The notes below the pieces were generated by a model, which ran no database searches, was not told the DNA's origin, and worked only from the letters and a program-made list of their open reading frames with translations. Positions 1 to 7,309 of a stretch of DNA of 8,690 nucleotides are shown in pieces (the first letter of the stretch is position 1; each line of letters opens with the position of its first letter). The position numbers and the translations under genes were made by a program. The DNA is taken from positions 1 through 8,690 of the forward strand of contig CAUJKG010000336.1 in the NCBI GenBank assembly GCA_963205465.1. Direction: 5' to 3'. Source of the DNA: Pseudomonadota bacterium. Its GTDB lineage: Bacteria > Pseudomonadota > Alphaproteobacteria > Rhizobiales > Xanthobacteraceae.

Positions 1-504
1 CGCTGCCGAGGCGAAGAAGGCGCCGAACAGCGTCAGCACCGCGCCCGCCGCCGTGGTCGAACTCCACGAGGTCATGCTCAGATGCGGCGAGAGCATGATG
101 AGCACGCCGGCAAAGCCGACGAAAACCGCGCTCCAGCGCCAGAGACGCACGACCTCGCCCAGAAAAATCGCGGCCAGCGCCACGTTGAACAGCGGCATGA
201 CGAAGCCGATCGCGGTCGAATCCGCGAGCGGCAACCGCTGCAGGCCGAGGAAGCCCAGCACCATCGCGATGAGGCCGGTGAAGGCGCGCGTCACATGCCG
301 CGAAGGATACTTCATCCGCAACCCGGAACGCAGTTCGCGCTGCCAGATCAGCATGAGCAGGAGCGGCAGGAGCGCGAGAAAGCTGCGAAAGAACACCACC
401 TCGCCGATCGGAATACGCTCGCCGAGCGCACGCACGAACGCGCCCATCAGCGTGAACAGAAACGTCGCGCCGAGCTGGAGCGCAATGCCGAGAAAGACGT
501 TCAT
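1..504 (-). CDS. EamA/DMT-superfamily transporter (C-terminus outside window)
   Basis: The first 168 codons of an inner-membrane transporter are visible; the rest runs off the left edge. The protein is strongly hydrophobic, with about six predicted membrane segments near residues 4-26, 36-53, 71-88, 93-118, 122-139 and 150-168. The pattern is that of the first EamA repeat: an FFR segment after helix 1 (38-40), then LPLADSTAIGFVMPLFNVAL (91-110), then FLGE (114-117) and a helix ending near LIMLSP. EamA proteins usually have about 300 residues and two such repeats, so roughly half is missing. The ATG at 504 is the only usable start, because the frame meets TAA a few codons upstream with no ATG or GTG between. 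The Shine-Dalgarno match is poor. The family exports or imports metabolites such as amino acids and related compounds, but the substrate cannot be read from sequence. It lies 87 nt after the molybdenum hydroxylase gene on the same strand, so co-transcription is possible but not shown. Confidence 0.9.
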   Translation of the reverse strand, partial: MNVFLGIALQLGATFLFTLMGAFVRALGERIPIGEVVFFRSFLALLPLLLMLIWQRELRSGLRMKYPSRHVTRAFTGLIAMVLGFLGLQRLPLADSTAIGFVMPLFNVALAAIFLGEVVRLWRWSAVFVGFAGVLIMLSPHLSMTSWSSTTAAGAVLTLFGAFFASAA

Positions 505-591
505 GGAAAATGCAAAGCCGGTTGCATCACCAGCTATGCCTTTTTATTGCACGAAGATAAAGCCCGCCCTGCGCATAGCGCCATGCAAGAA

Positions 592-2898
592 CTACCGCCG
601 TGCGGCCTGGATCGCCTGCCAGATGCGCTGCGGCGAAGCCGGCATGTCGATATGCGTGATGCCGTAACCCCGATGCAGTGCATCAACGACCGCGTTCATG
701 ATCGCTGGACACGAACCGATCGCGCCCGCCTCGCCTGCCCCCTTCACGCCCAGCGGATTGGTCGCGCAGCGCACGTTTTTCGTTTCGAAGGCGTAGTTGG
801 GCACATCCGCCGCCCGCGGCAGCGCGTAATCCATCAGCGAGGCGGAGATGAGCTGCCCGTTTTCGTCATAGACCGTATCTTCCATGATCGCCTGTCCGAT
901 GCCCTGCCCGATCCCGCCATGCACCTGACCTTCGAGCAGAAGCGGATTGAGGGTCACGCCGAAGTCGTCCACCACCGTGTAATTCGTGAAGTCGACATGC
1001 CCCGTCTCGGGGTCGATCTCGACTTCGCAGATATGCGTGCCGTTCGGATAGGTCGGCGCGGGCGGCATGAAGTTCTTCTCGACGCCGGTGAGCTGATCCG
1101 CGGAAACGCCGGGCTTTGCCGCAAGCTCGGCAAAAGATAGCGCCCGGTTGGTGCCGCGCACGCGCACGAGCCCGTCCGCAATCTCGATTTCGCTTTCATC
1201 CGCATCGAGTTCTCGTGCAGCCAGCGCTTTCAGCTTGCCCGCGAGCGTCACGGAGGCTTTCTGCACGGCCGAGCCGCCGGTCGGCAACCAGCGCGAGCCG
1301 ACCCTGCCGCCACCCCTGGGAATGAGATCGGTGTCGCCAGTGATGACGTCGATCTCTTCGAGCGGCAGGCCGAGTTCGTCATGCACGAGTTGACGGAACG
1401 TCGTCGCGTGGCCCTGCCCGTTCGTCTGCGTGCCGATCAACACCGTCGCCATGCCGTTGGTTTCGATGCGCACGGTGGAAGTCTCCGGCGCGGTCTGGCC
1501 GCAAGCTTCGATGTAGCTCGCCATCCCGATTCCGCGCAGTTTGCCGTTCCGCTTCGACTTCGCATGACGCGCGGCAAAACCGGCATGACCGGCGGCTTCC
1601 AGCGCACGCGTCAGATGCTGATCGAAATCGCCGCTGTCGTAAACGCGCGCGGTCGCGGTCTTGTAGGGCATCGCCTCCTTGCGGATGAAGTTGCGGCGGC
1701 GGACCTCTTCCGGCGCGATACCGGTGTCGAGCGCGACCGCATCGACCAGCCGTTCGATCAGATAAGCCGCTTCCGGGCGGCCCGCGCCGCGATAGGCATC
1801 GACCGGCACGGTATGGGTCCAGACGCTGTGCACGCGGCCATAGACCACCGGAATGTCGTAGACGCCGGTCATCATCGACGCGCCGAGATAGGGAATATAG
1901 GGCGCTACTTCCGAATAATAGGCGCCCATGTTCGCGGTGCAGTGGAGCCGCATCGCCAGGAACTTCGCGTTCCGGTCGATCGCCATTTCCGCGATCGTGA
2001 CATGGTCGCGGCCCTGATTGTCGCCGATGAAATGCTCGCTGCGATCCGCGATCCACGCCACGGTGGCGCGCAGCTTCTCGGCGGCAAGCGCGGCCAGCAC
2101 ATATTCGCGATAGGCCGGCGCCTTGGTGCCGAAACCACCGCCGACATCGTGGGTGAGCACGCGCAGGCGGCTTTTGTCGAGCTTCATGATTCCGCAAACG
2201 CTCGCGTGAATCATGTTCGCGCCCTGACTGGACACCGTCATGGTATAGCGCCCGTCGTCGCCATAAGAGACCACCACGCCGCGCGTCTCCATGAAGTTCG
2301 TAACCAGCCGCTGGTTCACGATCTCGATCTTCACGATCCGCGCGGCGGCATCGAACGCCTGTTGTGCCGCCTCTTTGTCGCCGACGTCGGCGATATAGGC
2401 TTTGTTGTTTTCGCGGCCCGGCCAGACTTGTGGCGCACCGGGCTTTGCCGCGGACGCGGTACCGGAAACGGCCGGCAGCGGCTCCCACTCGACCTCGATG
2501 GCTTCGAGCGCGTTGCGCGCGGCCGATATGCTGTCGGCGACGACGAAGGCGATCGCGTCGCCGACATGCCGCACTTCATCCGTGCAGAGCACTTCATAAG
2601 GCGGCACGAAGCAGGACTTCTCGTCCACCGGCTTGAGAAAGGCGGCGGCGCGGCAGGCAAGATGATTGCAATGCGTCACGTCGGCAGCCGTCAGAATCAG
2701 CTTCACGCCCGGTAACGCTTTTGCCGCTTGCGTGCTGACGATCCTGAACTTCGCATGCGCATGCGGCGAGCGGAGCACGGCGGCGCGCAGGCTCGCTTCC
2801 GGCACGCAATCGGCGACGAAGCGGCCCTGCCCCGTGATCAGCGGCGGATCTTCGAGACGCCGGTGCGGTTGCCCCGCGCCGAATTTCAGCGGCCGCAT
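592..2898 (-). CDS. Xanthine dehydrogenase/CoxL-family molybdopterin-binding subunit (form II-like), orphan
   Basis: A 768-residue molybdenum hydroxylase large subunit, close to full family length. In this family it binds the Mo-molybdopterin (cytosine dinucleotide) cofactor and hydroxylates an aldehyde, N-heterocycle or similar substrate, passing electrons to 2Fe-2S and FAD subunits. The N-terminal hammerhead domain spans about residues 12-135. Cofactor motifs follow: SSQGAN with Gln225, DVGGGFGTK (251-259), AYRGAGR (368-374), TQTNGQGH (490-497), GGRVGSRW (530-537) and GVKGAGEAG (717-725), whose Glu723 matches the catalytic base. The AYRGAGR loop replaces the Cys-containing AYRCSFR loop of true CO dehydrogenase, so CO oxidation is unlikely and the substrate is unknown. 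There is no Tat or Sec signal, so it should be cytoplasmic. The ATG start has GGAG 7 nt upstream and lies 12 nt after the RND gene stop. No medium (FAD) or small (2Fe-2S) subunit gene is adjacent, which is unusual. Confidence 0.93.
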   Translation of the reverse strand: MRPLKFGAGQPHRRLEDPPLITGQGRFVADCVPEASLRAAVLRSPHAHAKFRIVSTQAAKALPGVKLILTAADVTHCNHLACRAAAFLKPVDEKSCFVPPYEVLCTDEVRHVGDAIAFVVADSISAARNALEAIEVEWEPLPAVSGTASAAKPGAPQVWPGRENNKAYIADVGDKEAAQQAFDAAARIVKIEIVNQRLVTNFMETRGVVVSYGDDGRYTMTVSSQGANMIHASVCGIMKLDKSRLRVLTHDVGGGFGTKAPAYREYVLAALAAEKLRATVAWIADRSEHFIGDNQGRDHVTIAEMAIDRNAKFLAMRLHCTANMGAYYSEVAPYIPYLGASMMTGVYDIPVVYGRVHSVWTHTVPVDAYRGAGRPEAAYLIERLVDAVALDTGIAPEEVRRRNFIRKEAMPYKTATARVYDSGDFDQHLTRALEAAGHAGFAARHAKSKRNGKLRGIGMASYIEACGQTAPETSTVRIETNGMATVLIGTQTNGQGHATTFRQLVHDELGLPLEEIDVITGDTDLIPRGGGRVGSRWLPTGGSAVQKASVTLAGKLKALAARELDADESEIEIADGLVRVRGTNRALSFAELAAKPGVSADQLTGVEKNFMPPAPTYPNGTHICEVEIDPETGHVDFTNYTVVDDFGVTLNPLLLEGQVHGGIGQGIGQAIMEDTVYDENGQLISASLMDYALPRAADVPNYAFETKNVRCATNPLGVKGAGEAGAIGSCPAIMNAVVDALHRGYGITHIDMPASPQRIWQAIQAARR

Positions 2899-2905
2899 TC
2901 GCTCA

Positions 2906-2909
2906 CTCC
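2906..2909 (-). promoter_or_regulatory. Ribosome binding site of the molybdenum hydroxylase gene
   Basis: GGAG on the minus strand, 7 nt before the ATG at 2898. It sits inside the 12-nt gap after the RND gene stop and supports this start over internal ones. Confidence 0.6.
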
Positions 2910-2910
2910 A

Positions 2911-5900
2911 TCAATGCTCCGTGCTGGTAGCGGGCACCGCCTTGGCCTTTCGCTGACCGATACGGCGCGCGACCACATAAAACACCGGCGTGAAGATCAG
3001 ACCGAAAATCGTGACGCCGAGCATGCCGAACACAACCGGCGTGCCGAGCGCCTGACGCAACTCCGCGCCGGCGCCGACCGCCAGCATCATCGGCAGCACG
3101 CCGAGGATGAAGGCAAGCGACGTCATGATGATCGGCCGCAGCCGCAGCCGCGCCGCCTCGACCGCCGAATGCCAGACATCCTCGCCGCGATCCTCGATCT
3201 GCTTCGCGAACTCGACGATCAGAATCGCGTTCTTCGAGGCCATCGCAATCAGCACGATGAAGCCGACCTGCGTCAGGATATTATTGTCCTGCCGCCAGAT
3301 GAATACGCCGACGATCGCCGCGATCAGACACATCGGCACGATCAGGATGACCGCGAGCGGCAGGCGCAGGCTTTCGAACTGCGCCGCCAGCACCAGGAAC
3401 ACGAACACCGTCGCCAGAATGAAGACGAAGATCGCGGTATTGCCCGCGCGCAATTGCTGGAACGCGAGCGTGGTCCATTCATAAGAATAGCCCGGCGGCA
3501 GCGTCTCCGCGGCGAGCCGCTGCATGATCTCGATCGCCTGCCCCTGACTGTAGCCTTGCGCCGCGGAGCCATCGAGTTCGGCTGCGGGATAGAGGTTATA
3601 GCGCGGGATGCGATACGGCCCGGACTGGTCGCGCACCGTGGTGAACGAGCCGAGCGGCACCGTCGCACCCGCCGCGTTGCGCACGCGTATTTTCAGCACG
3701 TCCGTGGGATCGAGCCGGTCGCCGGCTTCCGCCTGTGCGATCACGCGGAACGTCCGCCCGAACAGGTTGAAGTCGTTGACGTAAGACGAGCCGATATAGG
3801 TTTGCAACGACGAGAACACGTCGGTGATGTTGACGCCGAGCAACTGCGCCTTCTGCCGGTCGATATCGAGATAGAGCTGCGGCGTCTGCGTCTCGAACAG
3901 CGAGAACACCTGTTGCACGCCCTGCGTCTGCGCGGCCTTGCCCATCATCTGATAGACTACGCCCTGCAACGCCGCGGCACCTTGCCCCGAGCGGTCCTGA
4001 ATCATCATGCGGAAACCGCCGGCATTGCCGATACCCTGCACCGGCGGCGGCTGCACCACGATGGTCAGCGCTTCCTGGATCGGCGCAAGCTTGGCGAACA
4101 ACGCCTGCTGGACGCCGCTCGCCGTCAGGCTGGAATTGCCCGCGCGTTCGCTGAACGGCGACAGCACCACGAAGATCGCGCCCGCGTTCGGCGCCACCGA
4201 GAAGGTCGCGCCGGAGAAACCGACGATGTTGATCGCATGCTGCACGCCCGGCACTTCGAGCGCCGCCTTGGTCGCACGCTTCATGACCTCGTCGGTGCGG
4301 CTGAGCGCAGCACCCGGCGGCAATTGCACGGCGATGATGAGATAGCCGCGGTCCTGCTGTGGAATGAAGCCCTGCGGCGTGCGGGTGAACTGGAACATGC
4401 CGAAGGCAACCGTCGCAACATAGAGCACGAGCATGATGCCGACGATCCGCACCGCCCGCGCCGCCAACCGCGTGTAGCGGCCCGCGAGCCAATCGAAGCC
4501 CTTGTTGAACCAGCCGAAGAATTTGCGGATCGGAATCGCCAATCCTTTCGGCGGCTCGTGGCTGTGCGGCCGTAGCAAGAGCGCGCACATCGCCGGCGAA
4601 AGCGTCAGCGAAACCGTAAGCGAAATCGCGGTCGCCGAAATGATGGTCAGCGCAAACTGCCGGTAGAACTGGCCGGAAATGCCGGTGACGAAAGCCGCCG
4701 GCACGAACACCGCGGCAAGCACCAGCGCAATCGCGACCAGCGCGCCGCCGACTTCGTCCATCGATTTGTGGGTCGCTTCCTTCGGGGCCATGCCGGCTTC
4801 GATATTACGCTCGACGTTTTCGACCACGACGATGGCGTCATCGACCACGATGCCGATCGCAAGCACCAGCCCGAACAGCGTCAGGTTGTTGATGGTGAAG
4901 CCGAACACCGTCATCAGGAAGAAAGTGCCGATGAGCGAGATCGGGATCGCCAGAATGGGGATCACCGCCGCGCGCCAGGTTTGCAGGAACAGCACGACCA
5001 CGAGGATCACGAGGATGATCGCCTCGAACATGGTCTCGACGACCGCGTTCACCGACTCCGCGATGAACTGCGTCGGGTCGTAGATGATGTCGTATTTGAC
5101 ACCCGGCGGCAGCCGCTCGCCGAGCTGCTTCATGGCGTTGCGGATCGCGGTCGCGGTCGAAAGCGCGTTCGAGCCCGGACGCTGGAAGATCGCAAGCGCC
5201 ACCGCCTCGTTGGCGTTCAAGTACGAATTCGAGCCGTAATCCTGCGCCGCCAGTTCGATCCGCGCGACGTCCTTCAAAAGCACGTTGGCGTTGGCCGTGG
5301 TCTTGACCACGATATTGGCGAACTCTTCCGGATTGGCGAGACGCCCTTGCGTCGTCACCGCGATCTGGAACTCGCGCCCAGTCTCGACCGGCGGCGCGTT
5401 GAGCACGCCGCCCGCGACCTGCACGTTCTGCCGCTGCATGGCGGCGACGACGTCGTTCGCAGTCAACCCCAGCGTCTGCATGCGGCCCGGATCGAGCCAC
5501 ACGCGCATCGCATAGTCGCGGCTGCCGAACACCGTGATCGAACCGACACCGTCGACGCGCGTCAGCACGTCCTTGATCTCGAGATTCGCGTAGTTCGAAA
5601 CGAACAGCGCATCGCGCGACTTGTCGGGCGAATAGAGATGCACGATCAGCATCAGGTCGGGCGAGGATTTCGTCACCGTGACGCCGATGTTGCGCACTTC
5701 CGCGGGCAGCCGCGGGTTCGCGATCGCGACGCGGTTTTGCACCTGCACCTGCGCCTGATCGAGGTTCGTGCCGATGTCGAACGTGACCTGGATCGTTAAG
5801 CGGCCGTCGGCGGTCGAGTTCGACGACATGTAGAGCATGCCCTCGACGCCGTTGATCTGCTCTTCGATCGGCGCGACCACCGTGGTCGCCACCGTTTCCG

Positions 5901-6066
5901 CGTTCGCACCCGGATACTGACCGGACACGTTGATGACCGGCGGCGCGATCTCGGGATATTGCGCGACCGGCAACCGCAGGAAGCTCACCGTGCCGAGGAT
6001 CACGATGATAATCGAAACGACGGAGGCGAAGATCGGCCGGTTGATGAAGAAATGCGAAATCGTCAC
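2911..6066 (-). CDS. RND multidrug efflux transporter, HAE1 family, MexF/BpeF-like
   Basis: A 1051-residue inner-membrane pump subunit, full length for the AcrB/MexF family. It would exchange protons for drugs as a trimer and connect through the adjacent fusion protein to an outer-membrane channel. The N-terminus (TISHFFINRPIFA) is typical of the family. The TM4 proton-relay pair is Asp409-Asp410 in GIVVDDAIVVVENVER, with Lys945 in ASKNAILIVEF, and Arg975 and Thr982 fall at the positions of AcrB Arg971 and Thr978. PPPVQGIGNAGGFRMMIQDR (from 673), the YVNDFNLFGRTFRV stretch (from 762) and DNNILTQVGFIVL (from 927) resemble the MexF/BpeF branch more than AcrB, based on remembered sequences. The start codon is GTG at 6066, chosen because it gives the canonical N-terminus and has GAGG 7 nt upstream. 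It begins 12 nt after the fusion-protein stop. Likely substrates are amphiphilic antibiotics, as for MexF relatives, but this is an inference. Confidence 0.97.
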   Translation of the reverse strand: MTISHFFINRPIFASVVSIIIVILGTVSFLRLPVAQYPEIAPPVINVSGQYPGANAETVATTVVAPIEEQINGVEGMLYMSSNSTADGRLTIQVTFDIGTNLDQAQVQVQNRVAIANPRLPAEVRNIGVTVTKSSPDLMLIVHLYSPDKSRDALFVSNYANLEIKDVLTRVDGVGSITVFGSRDYAMRVWLDPGRMQTLGLTANDVVAAMQRQNVQVAGGVLNAPPVETGREFQIAVTTQGRLANPEEFANIVVKTTANANVLLKDVARIELAAQDYGSNSYLNANEAVALAIFQRPGSNALSTATAIRNAMKQLGERLPPGVKYDIIYDPTQFIAESVNAVVETMFEAIILVILVVVLFLQTWRAAVIPILAIPISLIGTFFLMTVFGFTINNLTLFGLVLAIGIVVDDAIVVVENVERNIEAGMAPKEATHKSMDEVGGALVAIALVLAAVFVPAAFVTGISGQFYRQFALTIISATAISLTVSLTLSPAMCALLLRPHSHEPPKGLAIPIRKFFGWFNKGFDWLAGRYTRLAARAVRIVGIMLVLYVATVAFGMFQFTRTPQGFIPQQDRGYLIIAVQLPPGAALSRTDEVMKRATKAALEVPGVQHAINIVGFSGATFSVAPNAGAIFVVLSPFSERAGNSSLTASGVQQALFAKLAPIQEALTIVVQPPPVQGIGNAGGFRMMIQDRSGQGAAALQGVVYQMMGKAAQTQGVQQVFSLFETQTPQLYLDIDRQKAQLLGVNITDVFSSLQTYIGSSYVNDFNLFGRTFRVIAQAEAGDRLDPTDVLKIRVRNAAGATVPLGSFTTVRDQSGPYRIPRYNLYPAAELDGSAAQGYSQGQAIEIMQRLAAETLPPGYSYEWTTLAFQQLRAGNTAIFVFILATVFVFLVLAAQFESLRLPLAVILIVPMCLIAAIVGVFIWRQDNNILTQVGFIVLIAMASKNAILIVEFAKQIEDRGEDVWHSAVEAARLRLRPIIMTSLAFILGVLPMMLAVGAGAELRQALGTPVVFGMLGVTIFGLIFTPVFYVVARRIGQRKAKAVPATSTEH

Positions 6067-6073
6067 GAAACTG

Positions 6074-6077
6074 CCTC
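6074..6077 (-). promoter_or_regulatory. Ribosome binding site deciding the GTG start of the RND gene
   Basis: GAGG on the minus strand, 7 nt before the GTG at 6066 and directly after the TAG stop of the fusion-protein gene (6079-6081). It fixes the rare start codon, and the resulting N-terminus matches RND relatives. Confidence 0.6.
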
Positions 6078-6078
6078 G

Positions 6079-7227
6079 CTACTTCTTCTGCGCCGGCGGC
6101 GCGGGCTGCTCGCCCTCTTTCACCGGCGTGACCTTGGTGCCAGGGCGCGCGCGCATCAGACCGTTGATGACCACGCGGTCGTTGGCGTTGAGGCCGCTGC
6201 GGATCACGCGCTGCGTGCCCTGCAGCGAGCCGAGTTCGACGAATTTCTGCTGCACGTTGTTCTCGGCGTCGACCACATAGACGAACTTGCGGATCTGCTC
6301 GGTCCCGATCGCGGAATCCGGCACCAGAAGGGCTTCGTATTCGGCCGAGCCCGGCACCAGAATTCTGCCGAACATGCCCGGCGTGAACAGCGCGTTCGGA
6401 TTGGCGAAAACCGCGCGCCCGCGGATCGTGCCGGAGCTCGTATCGATCACGTTGTCGACGAAGTCGATGCTGCCTTTATGGCCGAAGGTCTTTTCGTCGA
6501 GCAGGCGCAACTCCACCGGCAACTTCTTGCCGCGCTCGTCGGCGCGCCCGGCATTCTGCGCGATGCGCTGGTAGCGCAGATAGGAGGCTTCGTCGAAACT
6601 GAACTCGAAGCGGATTGGATCGGTCGAGACGATGGTTGCAAGCAGCGTGGTGTTGCCCGGCACCAGGTTGCCGGGAGAAACGCGGCGGTCGCCGATGCGC
6701 CCGGTCACGGGCGCACGCAGCTCGGTGAATTCGAGATTGAGTTCTGCGGTCTTCACCGCGGCTTCGGCCGCCTGCAACGCAGCGTCCGCCGCGCGCTTGG
6801 CCTGTACGCGCTGATCAAAGAGTGCTTCGGCAATAGTCTTTTGCTGCAAAAGCGTTTCCGCGCGACCAAGGTCGGCCGCGGTCAGGTCAGCCTGCGATTT
6901 TGCGCGCGCAAGATCGGCACGCGCCTGGTCGAGCGAAGCCTGGAACGGACGCTGGTCGATCGTGAACAGAAGATCGCCCGCCTTCACGAGTTGGCCGTCG
7001 GTGAAGTGGATCTTCTCCAGATAGCCCGAAACGCGCGCGCGGATTTCGACGGCATCGACCGCCACGAAGCGGCCGACATATTCGTCGCGATCGAGGAGCT
7101 TCTGCGATACGGGGCTCGCCACCGTCACTTGCGGCGGTGGTGGTGCAGGCGGCGTGCTCTGCCCGCACGCGGCAAGCAGGAGGGCCATAGAAAGCGCGGC
7201 ACCGAAGGCCGCTATCGGACGATGCAT
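6079..7227 (-). CDS. RND efflux membrane fusion lipoprotein (AcrA/MexE-like periplasmic adaptor)
   Basis: A 382-residue periplasmic adaptor that would bridge the RND pump and an outer-membrane factor. A lipoprotein signal peptide ends in the lipobox LLAAC, so Cys21 would be lipidated and anchored in the inner membrane. A Pro-rich linker follows (residues 26-32). The first lipoyl half is seen in RARVSGYLEKIHFTDGQLVK (63-82), with DQRPFQASLDQARADLARAK just after. An Ala/Lys/Gln-rich coiled-coil hairpin runs from about 95 to 165, and the second lipoyl half is at LRAPVTGRIGDRRVSPGNLV. Beta-barrel and membrane-proximal regions follow, for example LFTPGMFGRILVPG. The DEYVGRF motif after the linker is MexE-like. 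The tail is Pro/Lys-rich (QPAPPAQKK). The ATG at 7227 gives a clean signal peptide with a weak GAGA element 6 nt upstream. It is the first gene of the apparent operon, preceded by a candidate promoter and operator, and its stop lies 12 nt before the RND start. Confidence 0.96.
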   Translation of the reverse strand: MHRPIAAFGAALSMALLLAACGQSTPPAPPPPQVTVASPVSQKLLDRDEYVGRFVAVDAVEIRARVSGYLEKIHFTDGQLVKAGDLLFTIDQRPFQASLDQARADLARAKSQADLTAADLGRAETLLQQKTIAEALFDQRVQAKRAADAALQAAEAAVKTAELNLEFTELRAPVTGRIGDRRVSPGNLVPGNTTLLATIVSTDPIRFEFSFDEASYLRYQRIAQNAGRADERGKKLPVELRLLDEKTFGHKGSIDFVDNVIDTSSGTIRGRAVFANPNALFTPGMFGRILVPGSAEYEALLVPDSAIGTEQIRKFVYVVDAENNVQQKFVELGSLQGTQRVIRSGLNANDRVVINGLMRARPGTKVTPVKEGEQPAPPAQKK

Positions 7228-7259
7228 GGGTTATCTCGGGCTATGGCAAGTCGGCGGAG

Positions 7260-7288
7260 TTCATACACCGGCAGAACCGGTTAGTCAC
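7260..7288 (-). promoter_or_regulatory. Candidate sigma70-type promoter of the efflux operon
   Basis: On the minus strand GTGACT (7288-7283) and TATGAA (7265-7260) each match 4 of 6 consensus bases for -35 and -10, separated by exactly 17 nt. Transcription would begin near 7253, leaving a leader of about 26 nt before the ATG at 7227. This is the best-spaced candidate I find in the gap, but two 4/6 matches are only moderate evidence. Confidence 0.4.
7267..7281. promoter_or_regulatory. Operator-like inverted repeat ACCGG-N5-CCGGT
   Basis: Perfect 5-bp arms (7267-7271 and 7277-7281) flank a 5-nt centre. The centre at 7274 coincides with the midpoint of the 17-nt spacer of the candidate promoter. 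A dimeric repressor such as a TetR-type regulator could bind here and block RNA polymerase, as at other efflux operons. No regulator gene lies in the window to pair with it. Five-base GC-rich arms can occur by chance, so the position is the main argument. Confidence 0.4.
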
Positions 7289-7291
7289 ATG

Positions 7292-7309
7292 CGCCTTACG
7301 AATAAGGCG
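7292..7309 (-). terminator. Perfect 7-bp hairpin after murJ, possible transcript end
   Basis: CGCCTTA and TAAGGCG (7292-7298 and 7303-7309) form a perfect stem with a 4-nt loop, TTCG on the minus strand and CGAA on the plus strand. It starts 21 nt beyond the murJ stop and lies just upstream of the candidate -35 element. There is no T-tract after it on either strand, so it is not a classic intrinsic terminator. It could protect the murJ mRNA 3' end, mark a Rho-assisted end, or be a protein-binding palindrome. The loop is closed by A-T, so it is not the extra-stable cUUCGg type. Confidence 0.4.

Noticed and set aside
511..526. TGCAA-N6-TTGCA inverted repeat just upstream of the DMT start
   Set aside because: Short arms and no promoter boxes around it; insufficient to call an operator.
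571..581. GCGC-ATA-GCGC mini-hairpin after the molybdenum hydroxylase stop, considered as a terminator
   Set aside because: The stem is only 4 bp and no T-tract follows on the minus strand; expected by chance in GC-rich DNA.
82..1140. Long plus-strand open frame (352 codons) antisense to the molybdenum hydroxylase and DMT genes
   Set aside because: The translation is rich in Arg, His, Asp and Glu with no recognisable domain, and it lies opposite well-supported genes. This is the usual mirror frame of high-GC coding DNA.
1381..2715. 444-codon plus-strand open frame opposite the molybdenum hydroxylase gene
   Set aside because: Shadow of the opposite gene, which carries all cofactor motifs in one uninterrupted frame.
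592..2898. Annotation as aerobic CO dehydrogenase large subunit (coxL)
   Set aside because: The Cys-containing loop of the Mo-Cu enzyme is replaced by AYRGAGR and no CoxM/CoxS genes are adjacent.
2728..4575. 615-codon plus-strand open frame opposite the RND gene
   Set aside because: Composition is dominated by Arg, His and Asp with no family resemblance, while the opposite strand encodes a full-length RND pump with all key residues.
4768..5799. 343-codon plus-strand open frame opposite the RND gene
   Set aside because: Same low-complexity Arg/His/Asp character as the other mirror frames.
5959..7284. 441-codon plus-strand open frame opposite the fusion-protein gene
   Set aside because: Mirror frame of a clear AcrA-type lipoprotein; no domain pattern and no convincing ribosome binding site.
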